Source of the DNA: Vandiemenella viatica
Lineage: Eukaryota; Arthropoda; Insecta; Orthoptera; Morabidae
Direction of reading: 5' to 3'
Length of the DNA stretch: 64,000 nucleotides
NCBI GenBank assembly: GCA_031002005.1
Contig: JARYHS010013630.1
Coordinates: 25,077,112-25,141,111 of the forward strand
Positions 1 to 14,100 of this stretch are shown here, one piece after another (position 1 is the stretch's first letter; each line of letters opens with the position of its first letter). Below the pieces are notes generated by a model that was not told the origin of the DNA, searched no databases, and worked only from the letters and a program-made list of their open reading frames with translations. The translations under genes and the position numbers were made by a program.

Positions 1-3000
1 ATTTTGGTACTATTAAATGAAACAATGCAACAATTAACTGTTTCATAAAAAGATTGTATTCTTAACACATAAATCACACAAAGTAATAAAAGAAACAAAT
101 TTGTGAAATGTAGGAAAAATATGTACAAAAAATTCTCCACCTATGTACATAAAAAGAAACAGGCCATTCTATTTAACAATTTCTCAGCATGAATGGCAAA
201 AGCTAATTTACTTATCAAAGTGGACAAAAAAAAGCATCACAAATAAGAGGAAATTTGACGTGTGTGTGTGTGTGTGTTCTTATTGCTCTAGGAAACACAT
301 ATCACATTCCCCTTTTTTTCCTTTTTAGCAATCCATTCATGTCACAAATCCATCAAGATTTCAGCCATAATATCAGATTGAAGACAAGCAATTTGAATTA
401 TGACATGCAGTGTTTTAGTATTTACTAGGTAACAAGACTGTATATATAAAAGTATTATATATTTATTCATATACAACATCAACCACAGTATCAAAATATC
501 TGTACTTATGAGAAATAGTTTCATTATCCTCTTTGGGCAATTTCTTAACAATCAGAATTATTTACAAAGACACAAAAGCTACATTTCAAAGGAGGTCATC
601 TTCCGTAACACCTAACGAACATTCAAAATTGGCACAAAAAGGGGAGAGGGGAAAAAAATTTAGCAGTAAAGAATCCACACATAAACATTATATTTCACTA
701 GTATGAAGAGCAAATAACTGATAAAACATGGAGACCAGAGTCCATACAACTTTTAGAATATGGCAGCAGGAAAAAGCTTAGAACAGTGCTCCCAATTTAG
801 CAAATTTGAAGGCAGGAAAGTTGCAAAGGAAAAATGCTGCCTTCCTTCCTACAAATTTGGTAAGCAATAGATTTATTTTCTCTGTCCTTGTCTGCCATGA
901 TACTAGCATTTTCAAATTCAACATTAGTACTTCATGTTTCATAAATATACTAATCCAACTAAAACATAAAAACTCCATAAAGACTATTGTTTGAATGTGT
1001 AGGCTATATGATGGTTCTTTGCAATAATTAATAAACATAAGCCAAATAGGTGACCAATTTACTATTTATGACAAAATATATCTGATTAAGTCAAACATCA
1101 TTTTACTTGAATTGTTTCACAAAATTATTAAATGTGTCGACCAATTAAAAAAATATAAAACCAATTAGAAAAAAAATTGGCTAAATGAATTCTCTCATTA
1201 GCATATATAGAGATTCACTTAGATAATTACTGCAAAACTTTAAGACATTGTTTTACTTATTCACTACAAAAGAAAGCTAGTATAGACACAGTTTCCTTTA
1301 ATGTCAAACACCTAAGTTCCCAACAGTTTAAATAATTACAGTACCAATTACAGTACTAAAATAATTTACATTTAGAATACAATACCTACTGCTATAAATC
1401 AGAGCTATCCATAATTTAACAATAAATTAACAAAATTAATCCTCTAGAGAAAACCTCCCAGAGTTAATAATAATAGAGATAATCCACAGTCACAAGAAAG
1501 AAACAGGTATAAACTCACTTAAATCAAGAACTTAGGTGTGGTAGATAATCACATCACCTTAGTACACTATTTGGTTAAGCCTGATAAAACATTTAAACAC
1601 TACACGTATCGATTTAAAAATTACAAAAATAAAGTCATGAGATCATTTTCATCAAAACAAATTTAATTAAAGCACATTATCAATTTACAGTTCAAATGAA
1701 AATTGTACAAAATACATTTACACTTTACAAACATCCTGAAGTTTTTTTTTTTTTTCTTCTTTTCAAATTTACAAAAAATGTACATGAACTTCTCCCTCAC
1801 ATCATCTGCCACATACATGGAAGCACAATATCATTCACACCTGTTTTCAAAAATGAAAAGCTAGTAATCTCAATGTGTTTTATATGAATTTTGAAACCAC
1901 AACACAAACATCTCCATTAAATGGTAAAAATTTTCTATTAATGCCCCATTATTTATTACAGTCCATTTTTTTTTTCTTTTCTACAATTAAGATTCCACTT
2001 TGTACAGTTTCCAATGCCTATGAACAAGCAAAGCCAAAATATTGGAAACTCCTTGTTAACTGGATGAGCAGCATGTCATCCAAAGCAAAAAAAATTTAAG
2101 CCAACATAAACACTGAATCTGACAGTTATACTTAAAAAAACCTCCTTCGTAATTTTATTTTATCCGTCCTTCGCAATTTGTATTTTATCCGATCTAAGAA
2201 ATTAAATCCAAATCCATAAAATTCTGTTTATTCCACAGGGGGAAGAGATACTGAAGATAAAAATGCATGTGGTTTGCTTCTCAGATAATTAGCAGGAAAG
2301 GGTAGTAAATTACAATAAGACACCATCTTCATTAACCTCTCAAGATCTCTCATTTAATGCACCAGTAACATTTACTTTAAATCAAATAATTTGTAAGGAG
2401 AAAAGTTAAATAGTGAAATACTTTTGTGAAAGTAACATGAGATATAACATCTGCATCACAACTATAACAATGCTGAATCCAATAGAGGAACTTCCTAATA
2501 CAGTTTTTACAGTTTCGTATCCTTCACAAATTGTCATCATTGGCAGAAACCAAGAATCAATAGCAATCATTAATCCAAACTAACATTACTAAGAAAGAAT
2601 ATTAAGTACATCACAACTGCAACCATCTTTTTATCTACCAATACCAGTGTTGTTGGAATCAGTCACGTTAAGTGTTTAAAATCTAAAACAACAAAAACTT
2701 AAATGTCTGTAAAACATAGCAGTTGTGATGGATACAACATCACTATTCAAAGGGGCATATATAATACGAAGCATATACTCTGATTTTCCAACATGACACA
2801 CCTTAAAAGGAAGTAAGTAAACTTTTCAAAACTTCATGTCATGAAAACAAGTTTAACAGAAACATGAAGAGAAACGAGGCCATTAGTGGAAACACATCTT
2901 AAGTGACTCAATACTGCAATATGAAAAATGTTTACTCTCTAAATAAGCAAATAATTCTATGCTCATTAGAAATTAAATATACCTCCTCAAATATGAAATG

Positions 3001-3230
3001 TATTTTAATCATAAAATTTCTGTGCAAGTTATAACACAAAATCTCCCAAGTTAAACTCACTATCAGAGTAATGCTTGTAAATTCCAATTAACACATACCA
3101 AGACTTTGAATTTAGCTAGCATGAAGTATTACATACAGAAATTCAATACTTAACTTCAGAGATTTTTGTAATAAGGGTTAACGATGCACAGATTTATGCC
3201 ACAGTTACTTCTACACCTAGACAATTTACA
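1..3230 (-). other. Probable 3' UTR and downstream flank of SIRT1
   Basis: This AT-rich stretch follows the SIRT1 stop codon on the minus strand and holds no convincing coding sequence on either strand. A short (TG)n microsatellite lies near 261-277 and T-rich runs occur near 1742 and 1966. Many AATAAA-like hexamers exist on the minus strand, so the polyadenylation site cannot be chosen by eye. Calling it a 3' UTR is inference from position; how far the transcript extends is unknown. Confidence 0.4.
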
Positions 3231-3463
3231 TCAAGGACAACGGCCATTAGAAGGCTTCTCATTAGACACAGACAGACCCTCCCAGTATTCCACGTCACCC
3301 TCCTCATTGTCACTTTCTTCTGATGAACTGCTACCAGAATCACTAGAGTCACTGCTACTTCCACTACTGGAGTATGGTGACTGTTGATTGTCATCTGGAT
3401 CAAACAGCACTTCTGCACCGGGGAAGATATACCGGTTCGGATGAACAAAGTAGTAGGAATTTT
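3231..3463 (-). CDS. Sirt1: SIRT1 last coding exon
   Basis: It follows a CCATCCAG acceptor and encodes [14 protein letters not shown], clearly like the PPNRYIFHGAEV segment near the C-terminus of vertebrate SIRT1, then a Ser-rich acidic tail ending at a TGA whose complement is 3231-3233. The match supports orthology with SIRT1 rather than another sirtuin. Confidence 0.92.
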
Positions 3464-6400
3464 CTGGATGGAAAAGAAAAACCTAACTTGCTTTAAAGAT
3501 TCAAACACTTCAAAAACAAAGAAATTATAAAATAACCCAACATAAATTATTAAACAGAAGTACTTCAAATGCACTCATAAAATTAATATCAAGAATTTCA
3601 CGAAAAGGTTTGGAAACACTTGAAACAATCCATTATTACTGTTATCATACCCTCAAAAATTTATCCTAAACACAATTGGAAAAGGTTTAAAATTTTTTAG
3701 ATACATATTCTGAACACCCCAAAACTTGTCAACAATTACAAAGTAAAGTAAAGTAAATTGAGTGTGTAGGAAGTAATTAATGACATGTGTTACTATACCT
3801 GATACAATGTCTCAAATAATAATTTCCTGTAGATGAAATTTCATGTCATCAGCAATACTATTGACTTTTTAGGTTATCAAATAATGGTGCTGGTCTATTT
3901 TGAAGCAAAATCAGCAAGAGTTACTTGTGACCGACTCGGAAGTAATTTCTTTGGCTACGACTTACAAATTCTTTTATCTTGTTTAGCTATTATTTTCCTG
4001 CTCACACACACACAGATATATACATTATTTAATACTTACCAGGTAATCTTGAAGCAAGGCTCTCTCTTATTTTTGGTTCCCAGCATGCTCTGAGCATATC
4101 TATGTTGTTCTCGGACTTCTGTTGATGGTCACTGGTGTCAAACGTGTGCCTATCCTTGCTGGTAATACCACTATCAATGCTACTGCAACCATCAATTCCA
4201 CTGTCCCTTGTTGAGTCAACAGACATATGTCGGTGAGAAATGCTAGCAACTTCTGTGTTGCAGCTGCTGTCTGCTATTGCACTTGTTGAATCAGCAGTGT
4301 GTCTGATGCCCGCACAAAGTCTTGAAGAGTCTGATAAAACCAGGTGTTCACCATGGGTAGCAGTTGTACTGTCAGGAGATAACAATGGATTGTCACACAA
4401 TTTAGAAGAATTTACTACTGTTTCACAATGACTAGTAGTTGTGTTAGCAGCTGGACTTTTGCAACAGCTATCTATTAGTGCTGATTGCATTTCATTATCC
4501 TTAGAAAACCCAACCATATTTTCCATAAGATTATCTGTGGAAAGATAAACGCCACTGTCACGTGTCGAAGAATCAACAGACATGTGACGTTCCTTATATA
4601 CCCTTGATATTGTGCTGTCAGCTGACACTCCTGGACTGCTTTCCAAAGAAACAGGAGCTGACTTTGTATCTTCTGAGTCAAGTACCTCTGCCTCTCTGCA
4701 AGATGCATTTTGAACAGAAAGGCTACCAACAGAAGTAGTGGCTAATACCAAATTCTTGTTTTCAACTAGATCTTGGTTGGATGAATTAACATTAAGACTC
4801 TCACGGCTACAATCAGTGGGACATGGATCACTGCTTCTATCCTCCCAGGAGTCATCACAGTTACTCCTCCAACTATTCTTGTATGGAAGTAAGTGTTTAG
4901 CCTCCACAAGTGGTTCTGGTGTACTGCATATTTCAAGCCATTCACCACCCAACCTGAAAGAAATAAAAAAGGATTTTATACATTCCATAGGAATCTCATT
5001 CCAGAGAACTGACCTTATCCCCTCTTAAAACTGATTGATAATATTATAAAAAAATTGAATGATGAACTGACAGAAAATGGAAGGTGGTAGATAGCACTTT
5101 AAAATTAGGATAGATGAAGCAACAACCATTTACCACAGCTGAAGGAAAGATGACACTGACATGTTGACACCCATTCAAAAAATATTTTTGGGTGTAAACC
5201 CTCCATCAGCACTAACAGTTCACATAGGAGCAACCTCCCACCCCAGGCACATCGTGTACTTCTGCTGCTGACAAAGGATTTACCCTAAAAATGGTAGCTT
5301 TTCATGTATATCCTATCTCATGAATGTTGTAAACTGCGGTCGCCTCTTGTATCATAATTTTAATTAAAAAAAAATACAGTGATGTTTTCAATTAAAACAT
5401 GTTCTAATTAATTGTTGTTACCGAGAGAGGATACTAAAAAAAGCCATTGTTCTGAATATCTCGATGCTATTGTGAATAATCAATCTACATCATTTATGAT
5501 TAGCAGATTCATTTTCCTGAATACACTTACACCTTTTGTTTCTCACCCAACTGTATTGCTGTGGTATGTTCTGGTGTGTGCACACCTCTCTTGCCAACTG
5601 AGTCAAGGTAAACACTGTGGTCAAGTCTCGAGGAATTCCTTATAAATTCTAGATATTGTGCTGCCAGCTACGCTCCTGTCCAAAGGAATAGGGACTGACT
5701 TTGTGACTTCTGTGTCAAGTACTTCTGCCTCTCTACAAGATGCTTTTTGAACAGAAAGACTACCAACTTAAGAAGTGCCTAATGCCAAATTCTAGTTTTC
5801 AACTAGATCTTGGTTGGACGAATTAACATTAAGGCTCTCATAGCTACAATCAGTGGGGCATGGATCACTGCTTCTATCCTCCCAAGAGTCATAACAGTTA
5901 CTTCTGCAAGTTTTTTCTTGTCTCTTTAGCTGAATAAGATTTAAACCAGAGTATTGAAAAATACGTTCGTCTATTTTCTTGTGTAATTATGGATAGCACA
6001 CCTTTCATAAAATCATATCAGTTTCAAAAATTATACTGGACTGACTAATTATCATCAAACTCCAAAGTACTTCCAAATTTCCATGTATCTACTCCCAAAT
6101 GTGAAATCGTTTTCTACCCTAACAACTTTATATGCTTCAGATTTACATGTATTGCTCACCCAGAAAGCACACCCACTGTTTGCAGAGAGTGTGGACATCG
6201 TTGATAACAGATGCACATATATTGATGTCTTGAGTTCATAAATGTAATTATCCACCAGTTTTCAAATGGGACAGTTAAATTTAAGCGATCAACTTCCAAA
6301 AAGAAATGAGTTGCCACAAAAGCAATTTTTACAAAAATAAGCAGTCTCATAGTTATTTAGTTAGAAAACGTTAAGAGAACTTGCTCTGAGCCAAGTCTAC

Positions 6401-9400
6401 ACTTTACAGTGTGTATTCATTTAAATTTCTGAAGCAGAATGGTTTCTCTCAGTGTAATGGATCATTGATTTAAAAAAATCTGGTGATTTAGCCATTATGT
6501 ATGCCATGTTGTATTAAACCTACATAAATACTTTAAATGTGTCACTTTATCAATCTTAAAAATAAACACTAGCCGAGATTTGGCTTGCATATCTGTCGGG
6601 TTTGACAAGACGAGGAATACATTGTATATAATGCCCTTTATTTCTGTAAAAATTATTACATCCATAATGACCAAGGTAACTTTTTTATTTTTTAAATTTT
6701 AAGTCAATGATGAGTAACACTGAGAGAAACCATTCTGTTTCAGAAAAACAAGTGAATACACACTAAAGTGTGGACTTGGTTCAGAACAAGATCTCATTAC
6801 TTTTTTCTTTAAACAAGCATGAGACTTGGCTTATTTTTGCAAGAATATTTTTTTTTTTTTTTTTCTGGGTGGATACTGTTGCATAGTAGTTGCTGCTTGG
6901 AGGTTTCTAATGGTGGTGGTGTGATCTATGATTGTGTCTGTACTGTATGAGATTATATTAGAATTTAGCAGTTCAATTTGCTATTAAGTTCTTCCAACTT
7001 ACATGCAGTTGCCAATTCTTTAAAGACACTTACTATTATTGACTTTAAACTGTAAGAAGTAACATCAGATATATTCACTCTTCAAATAAATTGCAAAATG
7101 AGTTATATAGTTAACAGCATTTATTTGTGCGAGTCAAACACTCTGCTATCACACTACAGCCCAGTTCAGAAGTTAAATCAGCTTCAAACCATTAATATGA
7201 AGATTCAGGTTCCTTTCCAGATATTCACACATTATACATCAATCACTCATCAATTGCCTCCAAGTTTAGTTTTAACTACTGTTGATGAATGAAAATGTTT
7301 TGTCATCAGTCCAAAATATCTCAAAATTAAGATTCCCTTTAATGAAACTAAGTTCAAAATTAACCATGTCCAGCCTACTAACATGACTACCGACAACTGT
7401 ATGCCACTCCTAGCTTTGGAGCCCATTAAACCAAAATCTAAACTATCCCCTTTAAATCTTAATTCCTGTTAAGACTTTTATTACTGAAAGATTACTTTTT
7501 AATTGTCTTTTCTTTTGATAGCCATTATTCTCCTTTAAAAAAGTTTTATCACCAAATATGAATCAAAACAATCTTCTACACATCAACTGCTCATATTAAA
7601 AATTTCCAAGGAAACTTCAAAATTAAAATTTCACTCGAACTTTATAGACAAACTATCACAGTTCTTACAAACACCTTAAATAGTTGTCACAGATGAAAGC
7701 AAGAGGGCCATACAAACACGAAACACAGTTCAGTGTAAAAACCTTATTCCTGTATGTAGAATTCAGCCGTTTGGCAAGAAGAGGTGTGAATGACAAGCTT
7801 ACTTCACAGAGAATATATATATAACAACTAGCTTCAAGCCCGTCAAAAATGACAGTTTGAACGCAATATTCTGGCAGTTATTTTTTTTTTTTTTTTTTTT
7901 GCAGTTGGTTAATTATACAGAATTGATATTACATAGTGCTAATGGCCTTGATTATGCAATGTTCTACATATTTCATTTGCAGTTCACATAGCCATGCTGT
8001 AGTAACTTCTACTGAATTAATGACGCCAGAAGTAAAGAACCCCAATGAAATTAAATCAAATTAGGATTCCCAAAAACTTTTGCTATCCATGTAATATCAG
8101 TTTTATTCCTGGTCCAGGCACAATTCAGCAAGTTAAATATGGAACTACTTCCACCCGCATTAATTAATACCTTTAGTAACATGGTGCTTATGAAAGCAGT
8201 TTAATTGGTTTGCAAAACTCATTTCAGAGTGAAGTATGCTGTAACAAAATGTGTCAGTTAAGATTCTGGTCAACTTAACCACAACCTCCACTAATATTGC
8301 GTTTGAAAGTCATAGCTTCTATTACCCTCATATGAATAATGATGGGTATCACTTATGGTGGTAGTAGGAATTTATTCAGGAAAAGCTTGTAAAGAAAAAT
8401 GAATAACGATCGGATCTACTGGAGATCGCAATTCCGCCAAAATAGCATTCAGTAATGACGTCATTATACTGCTGTAGTCAATCGCAAGACATATTATTTT
8501 CAATCAGTAATTCCGTTGTAATACAGCCTGTACCATTATTTTCAAGCAGGAATTAGGTTTATTACAGTCTTTACTGGCATAATACAGTTAAATGTATTTC
8601 GGAAAGTATTTCTAGAGGAGTCTTGCGTTTTACCACGGCAATTCCTGGTGGAATCGCGATCTCCACTAATCATGATTTATTTACTTTATTTTACTTTAAA
8701 TGATGGAAAGTATAATATCAAAAATGGATAAATGTGAACAAATACCACTAACAAAAGTGTTCAGTAAAATATGCAAAAAGGAAATAAACCGTAATAAATA
8801 AACTTTAATCAAGCAGCAACATTAGCAAAAGCTTTAATTAAATTAAAATTGAGCATAGGCCGGCATCAGATTTGGAATTTACCAATAGCAGAGACCTTGT
8901 GGTTGTGTATTTCTTAAACTGTGTAAATAATCTCTAATATCTCTGCTCACCACTATTTGGCTGCAAGAATACCGTTGTAGAATTGCCATTTATGAATTGA
9001 GCTGATAAAAAGGTTATCTTAAATCTCATTTAATAGCTAACACATTTATCAAATACTAAGGGTATCATCTATGATGGTAGTAGGAATTTATTCTGGAAAA
9101 GCTTGTAAGGAAAAGAATCATTTTTAATAATATCTTTCTTACCGCGGACGGCAAAAATCAAGGGCCTCTTCTTCACATTTGCTACAGGCCCCGCACTGTC
9201 TTAATCAGGCCCTGTACTCTGGTTAGATTATCAGAGCACTTGGTTAGGATTTGACATAAATAAATGAATTTTACGTTAGATGACGGAGACTACAATTTCG
9301 AAAACGGATAACTGTTATTTATTTGACTAATACATTTCGTATTACGTTTCTTCGAGTTTTTAATAAACTTCATTGTTTCTTACCGTCTGCCAAAACTTAG

Positions 9401-9891
9401 GTTATTGTTTAACCTACTCCTTATAACTGACACAGATAAAATAGCGTAAATATTGAATCTCCTTCTCCTCTCATGAATTTCTGTGTTTAGCTGTAAATAA
9501 ACAAAAAGTAAGATGATGGCACAAATGTCATATCGTGGTTGTTGATTGGCGAGTGAAGGCTGGCACGTGACCGTTCTCTAGCCGATAGCTGTAGTAGCTA
9601 TAGACGACGTACCCAGACTCCAGATTAGCGTTTAGTATAACAGGATAAGCAAGAAAATGCTGCGCAATATTTCGGCCTTCAGCCTTATACGTGCAGAAGT
9701 GAGACACCAGGCGGAATCAGATGTGTACACAAAGACCACCGTCTGGTGAACGGCGTCTCTGCCACGGATGGTAGTGTAGAAAAGGGGGGGAGGAGAGGAG
9801 AGAGAGACTTCAAATATTGGATCGATAATTGATACTATTGACAGTATATTATCATTGAAAGTGGTAGATCAACATAATAACTGGGTGAGGA

Positions 9892-9928
<37 letters not shown>

Positions 9929-11083
9929 ATGGATATGGAAATATAACCCAACACTTACCAAAGATGAAGGTGGCTGGGATGACTAACACTAAAAAAACAC
10001 AAAAAAGCACAATATTTCAGTGACAATATCCTTATTCGTGCAGAAGTAATAAGTGAGACACCAGGTGAAGCGACCGCCATCCGACTCCACCTGTGGAAGG
10101 TGTTGGGTCATATTTCTTTATCCTTCCTTAGTTTTATTGCCCATTTTCCTGCTCATTGTTATTACCATAGATGAAGGCGGCTATGATGATGAACACAAAA
10201 AACAAACACAAGAGAAGGGCAATATTTCGGCCTACAGCCTTATACATGCAGAAGTGAGACACCAGGCAAAATCAAATATTTACACAGAGACTGCCATCTG
10301 ATGAATGGCGTCTCCAGCACGGATGGTAGTGTAGGGAAAGGGGGGGGAGGGAGCTCAAATATTGGATCGTTAATCGTTACTGTTTGATGGTATATTATCA
10401 TTGAAAATGGTAGATCAACATAATAACTGGGTGAGGATACATATATAAAAAACAAATTTTGAAAAACTATAACTGAGAAATAAAATATCAGAAATATAAG
10501 AATATAAGAAACGTAAATATTATAGATAATAAGTGCAGGGTTTGGTGGGAGGAATTTATTGGAGATTGAGGCCAGGAGGATGTCTGGTGTCAAGGATATT
10601 CTGATAGGCTAGTTCCCATCTACGTAGTTCAGAGGAGGTTGTGTTGTCAGGGAAAACTCTGATCGCCATAACTGAGAAACAGATGTTTAGATTATTCAGT
10701 TTGTGGGAACTGGCATGTTTTGCAACTGGATGGACCTCATTGTTAGTATATGCTGTCTGTCTGTGGCCATTCATTCCGATAGGTAGGGAGTTAGTAGTGA
10801 GGCCTTTATATGAGCTGGAGCAATGGAGGCTAGTAAGTTGATGTATGAGGTGTGTTGCCACGCAAGTTGCATGACCAATGATGGGGAATGTTTCAACTGT
10901 TGTAGGATTGGAGTAAGTGGTAGTGGCTGGATGCATGCTGCATGTTTTACAACCGGGTCTGTTGCACGGGAATGATCCCTGTGGTAGTTTGGGGGAATTA
11001 CTGGTGAGTACTTGTGAACCAAGATATATATATAGTATTTTCTGGAGAATTTTTGATGTTTCACTTCATCTCCCCCCCCCCCT

Positions 11084-11118
<35 letters not shown>

Positions 11119-14100
11119 ATACATGGTGGTGAAACATCAAAGTAGACATACGTAAATATTAAAATGTAAACTGTATTAGTGAAGCAGTGAAAAAAAAAGG
11201 AACAACAATAATAAATTAAGAAGAATTTTATTAAAATTATTAATAAACGAACAATATGTGATGGTTTATTGGTAAGGTCTTTCAGTGATTTAGGCCAGGA
11301 GGATATCTGATATTCAGGATATTTTTAATGCCAGTTCCCATCTCCTAAGTTCAGAAATGGTGGTGATTTCTGGGAATACTCTGACAGCTCTCACTGTAAA
11401 CCAGTCATTGAACCCCAAAAAAAGTAAGTGCAATTTTTTCAATAATTATACCTGCAAAAAGTGTGAAATTTTACTGTCATTGAAGTTGCCTAGCGTTGTG
11501 GATATATGCATTTTCTGCTACTGGAAGGTATATGTTGAGGTGCTCACAGTTTGTCTGTGGCCATACACACTGTCCAAGAGTTGTTTTGTGGTGAAATCTA
11601 TGTACCAACTAGTCCAGTGGTGGCAGGTTAGTTGGTATACGAGGTGTGTTGTGGAACAAGCTGCATGTCCAATAATGGGGAAGGTTTCTCCTGTGGTAGG
11701 ATTGGAAAAGGTCATGGTAGGTGATGCATGCTTTAAGTTTTTCAGGGAGGTCTGTGGCATGGATAACATCTATGTTGTGGTTTTGGAGAAATTGAAGGAG
11801 GTTATTTGTTGACCAAGATGTTCTTAAGATTGGGTGCTCTGCTAAAATGTGTGTAGTGGACAAAAGATAGAATTTTTCAGAGAAAGATGCATATCTCTGA
11901 AAAGGAGTGAAGAAAGTCATGTCTGTATCACAAGACTTTATTGACGATTAGAAACCAGGAGAAAACTGGGTGACAAAAAAAAAAGGGGCTAGTATTGTTA
12001 AAGTGTGTTCGTGTTTCAGTGTTTTCATGTTCGTCTGGTCATCCTGCCTTCATCTGTGGTAAGTGATGAGTTATTTTCCAAATCCTTCCTTACTTTCATT
12101 GCTTAATAGCAATTTTGTCACCACTATTATATTAATATTTCTTATATTCTCCCACCAATTTATATACTTGTCTGTATTTATTTAAATCCTTTATTTATTA
12201 ATTATTTACATTCTCTTAGTTCCACTTCAGTTTATACCTTTTTGAACACCAAAAAATCCTTATTTATGCTCTTTTCCTCTCCCTCTCCCCCCACTTGAAG
12301 CTTTGAATATAACACTATTTTACTCTTTAAAACACTATGTGATAACATTACCATCTGTATTTTACAGATATAACATTGGTAATATAAAAGAAACAATATC
12401 TGCTTATTATGACATCACAATCCCAGCTAGTTTCCTCCTTTTCTTCTGTCTAAAAGCTTGTATTCTCCTATGAAATATCTGATATTGTTAGTGATAAATG
12501 ACATGCTCTTTTTGGTTCTATTCCAAAACACGATTACAAATGAACTTTCTTAATCATTTTCCCCCCTTTAAAACATGGCTCAAAGGCCTTTCTACCTTAC
12601 AATAACCACCAAAGGTACAACACATATACACATGCCACCCTTAGAGTTTTGTTAGTACTGTTTATTGGCTGCATGAGTTTGATTATATTATTATTACTGA
12701 TTCAAGCCCACTATGGAGCACTTACAAGTACTTTTTTCTTGATGTTGCCTTTGTTCCCAATGCCTTTTAAATCCAAATAATAATTTTTTCTTTCTCTCCT
12801 GTGAGATGGGTTTCTGGGGTTTAGTAATTTTTGTTGGAGGGGACCAGGAGTTGACCATATTACAAAATTTGGAGCAATATGCAACATCAGTGTTGGAAAT
12901 CCTAGCAGAGTCCAAATCTTATTTTACCTCACTGAGACACATGCTTCCTGTCTTATAGATTTTGAAGAAGAAGCAATGAAGAAAGTCAAAGAAAAATTTC
13001 CATGCGGCATAAGTTTTCAGGGAGAAAAAATCAGTATGCTACGATTTGCTGATGACATTGTCTTGTTAGCAGAGAGGGCTGAGGATATTGAGAAGTTATT
13101 GAATGGCATGAACAAAATATTGAAGGAAGATTTTGGACTGAATATAAATCAAAGTAAGACAAAAGTGATGAAATGTAGCAGAAATGATACCAATAGTAGC
13201 AGATTAAATATAAAAATAGGATCGGATGCTATAGGAGAAGTGAGTGAGTTCTGTTACTTGGGAAGCAAAATTTCAACCGATGGCCGAAGCAGGAATGATG
13301 TTAAAAGCAGAATAGCGCTAGCAAAAAGAGCCTTCATGAAAAAGAGAAACCTTTTAGTTTCAAATATTGATCTAGGAATTAGAAAGAACTTTTTAAAACT
13401 CTATGTGTGGAGCACAGCACTTTATGGTAGCGAAACATGGACTTTAGGAATACCGGAAAGAAAGAAACTTGAAGCATTTGAAATGTGGTGCTACAAAAGA
13501 ATGCTAAAAATTAGGTGGACAGACAAAGTAAGAAATGAACGAGTTTTGGAAATGATGGGTGAGAAAAGAAGTTTATGGAAGAAGCTTACAGGAAGAAGAG
13601 ACAGGCTTTTAGGTCATATTTTGAGACATGCTGGTTTGGTTAATTTGTTAGTAGAGGGAACAGTCGAAGGTAAGAACTGTAGAGGTAGACAGAGATTAGA
13701 ATATATGAAGCAGATAATTGAGGACGTGGGTTGTAAGGGGTATGTAGAAACGAAAAGGTTAGCACAAGATAGGAAGGGATGGAGGATTGCATCAAACCAG
13801 TCTAAAGACTGACGACAGCAAAAAAAAAAAAAAAAGTGAGAAGACCTTCTGGTAAGCCTGTTGCTGTCCATTCTCAGAAGGTGTCCGTAAAACTTCAGCC
13901 ACCTACATCATGTTTCATCTCCAACTGTTGGTACAATTCACAGTTCGCTTTCAGTTGATAGGTTCCATCCGTGAGCACTTTTGGCCAATGAATTTTCCTC
14001 AGGATATATCTTTCAGCTTTCTCCAGATCATCATCCATGGTGCCTTTCCTGTTCACAGCAAGGTCTCGCAGTATATAAGAACTGAGGTCTGTAATAACAG

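Noticed and set aside
10641..11132. Plus-strand open frames at 10.6-11.9 kb
   Set aside because: They are antisense to Penelope-like GIY-YIG coding, whose motifs are clear only on the minus strand.
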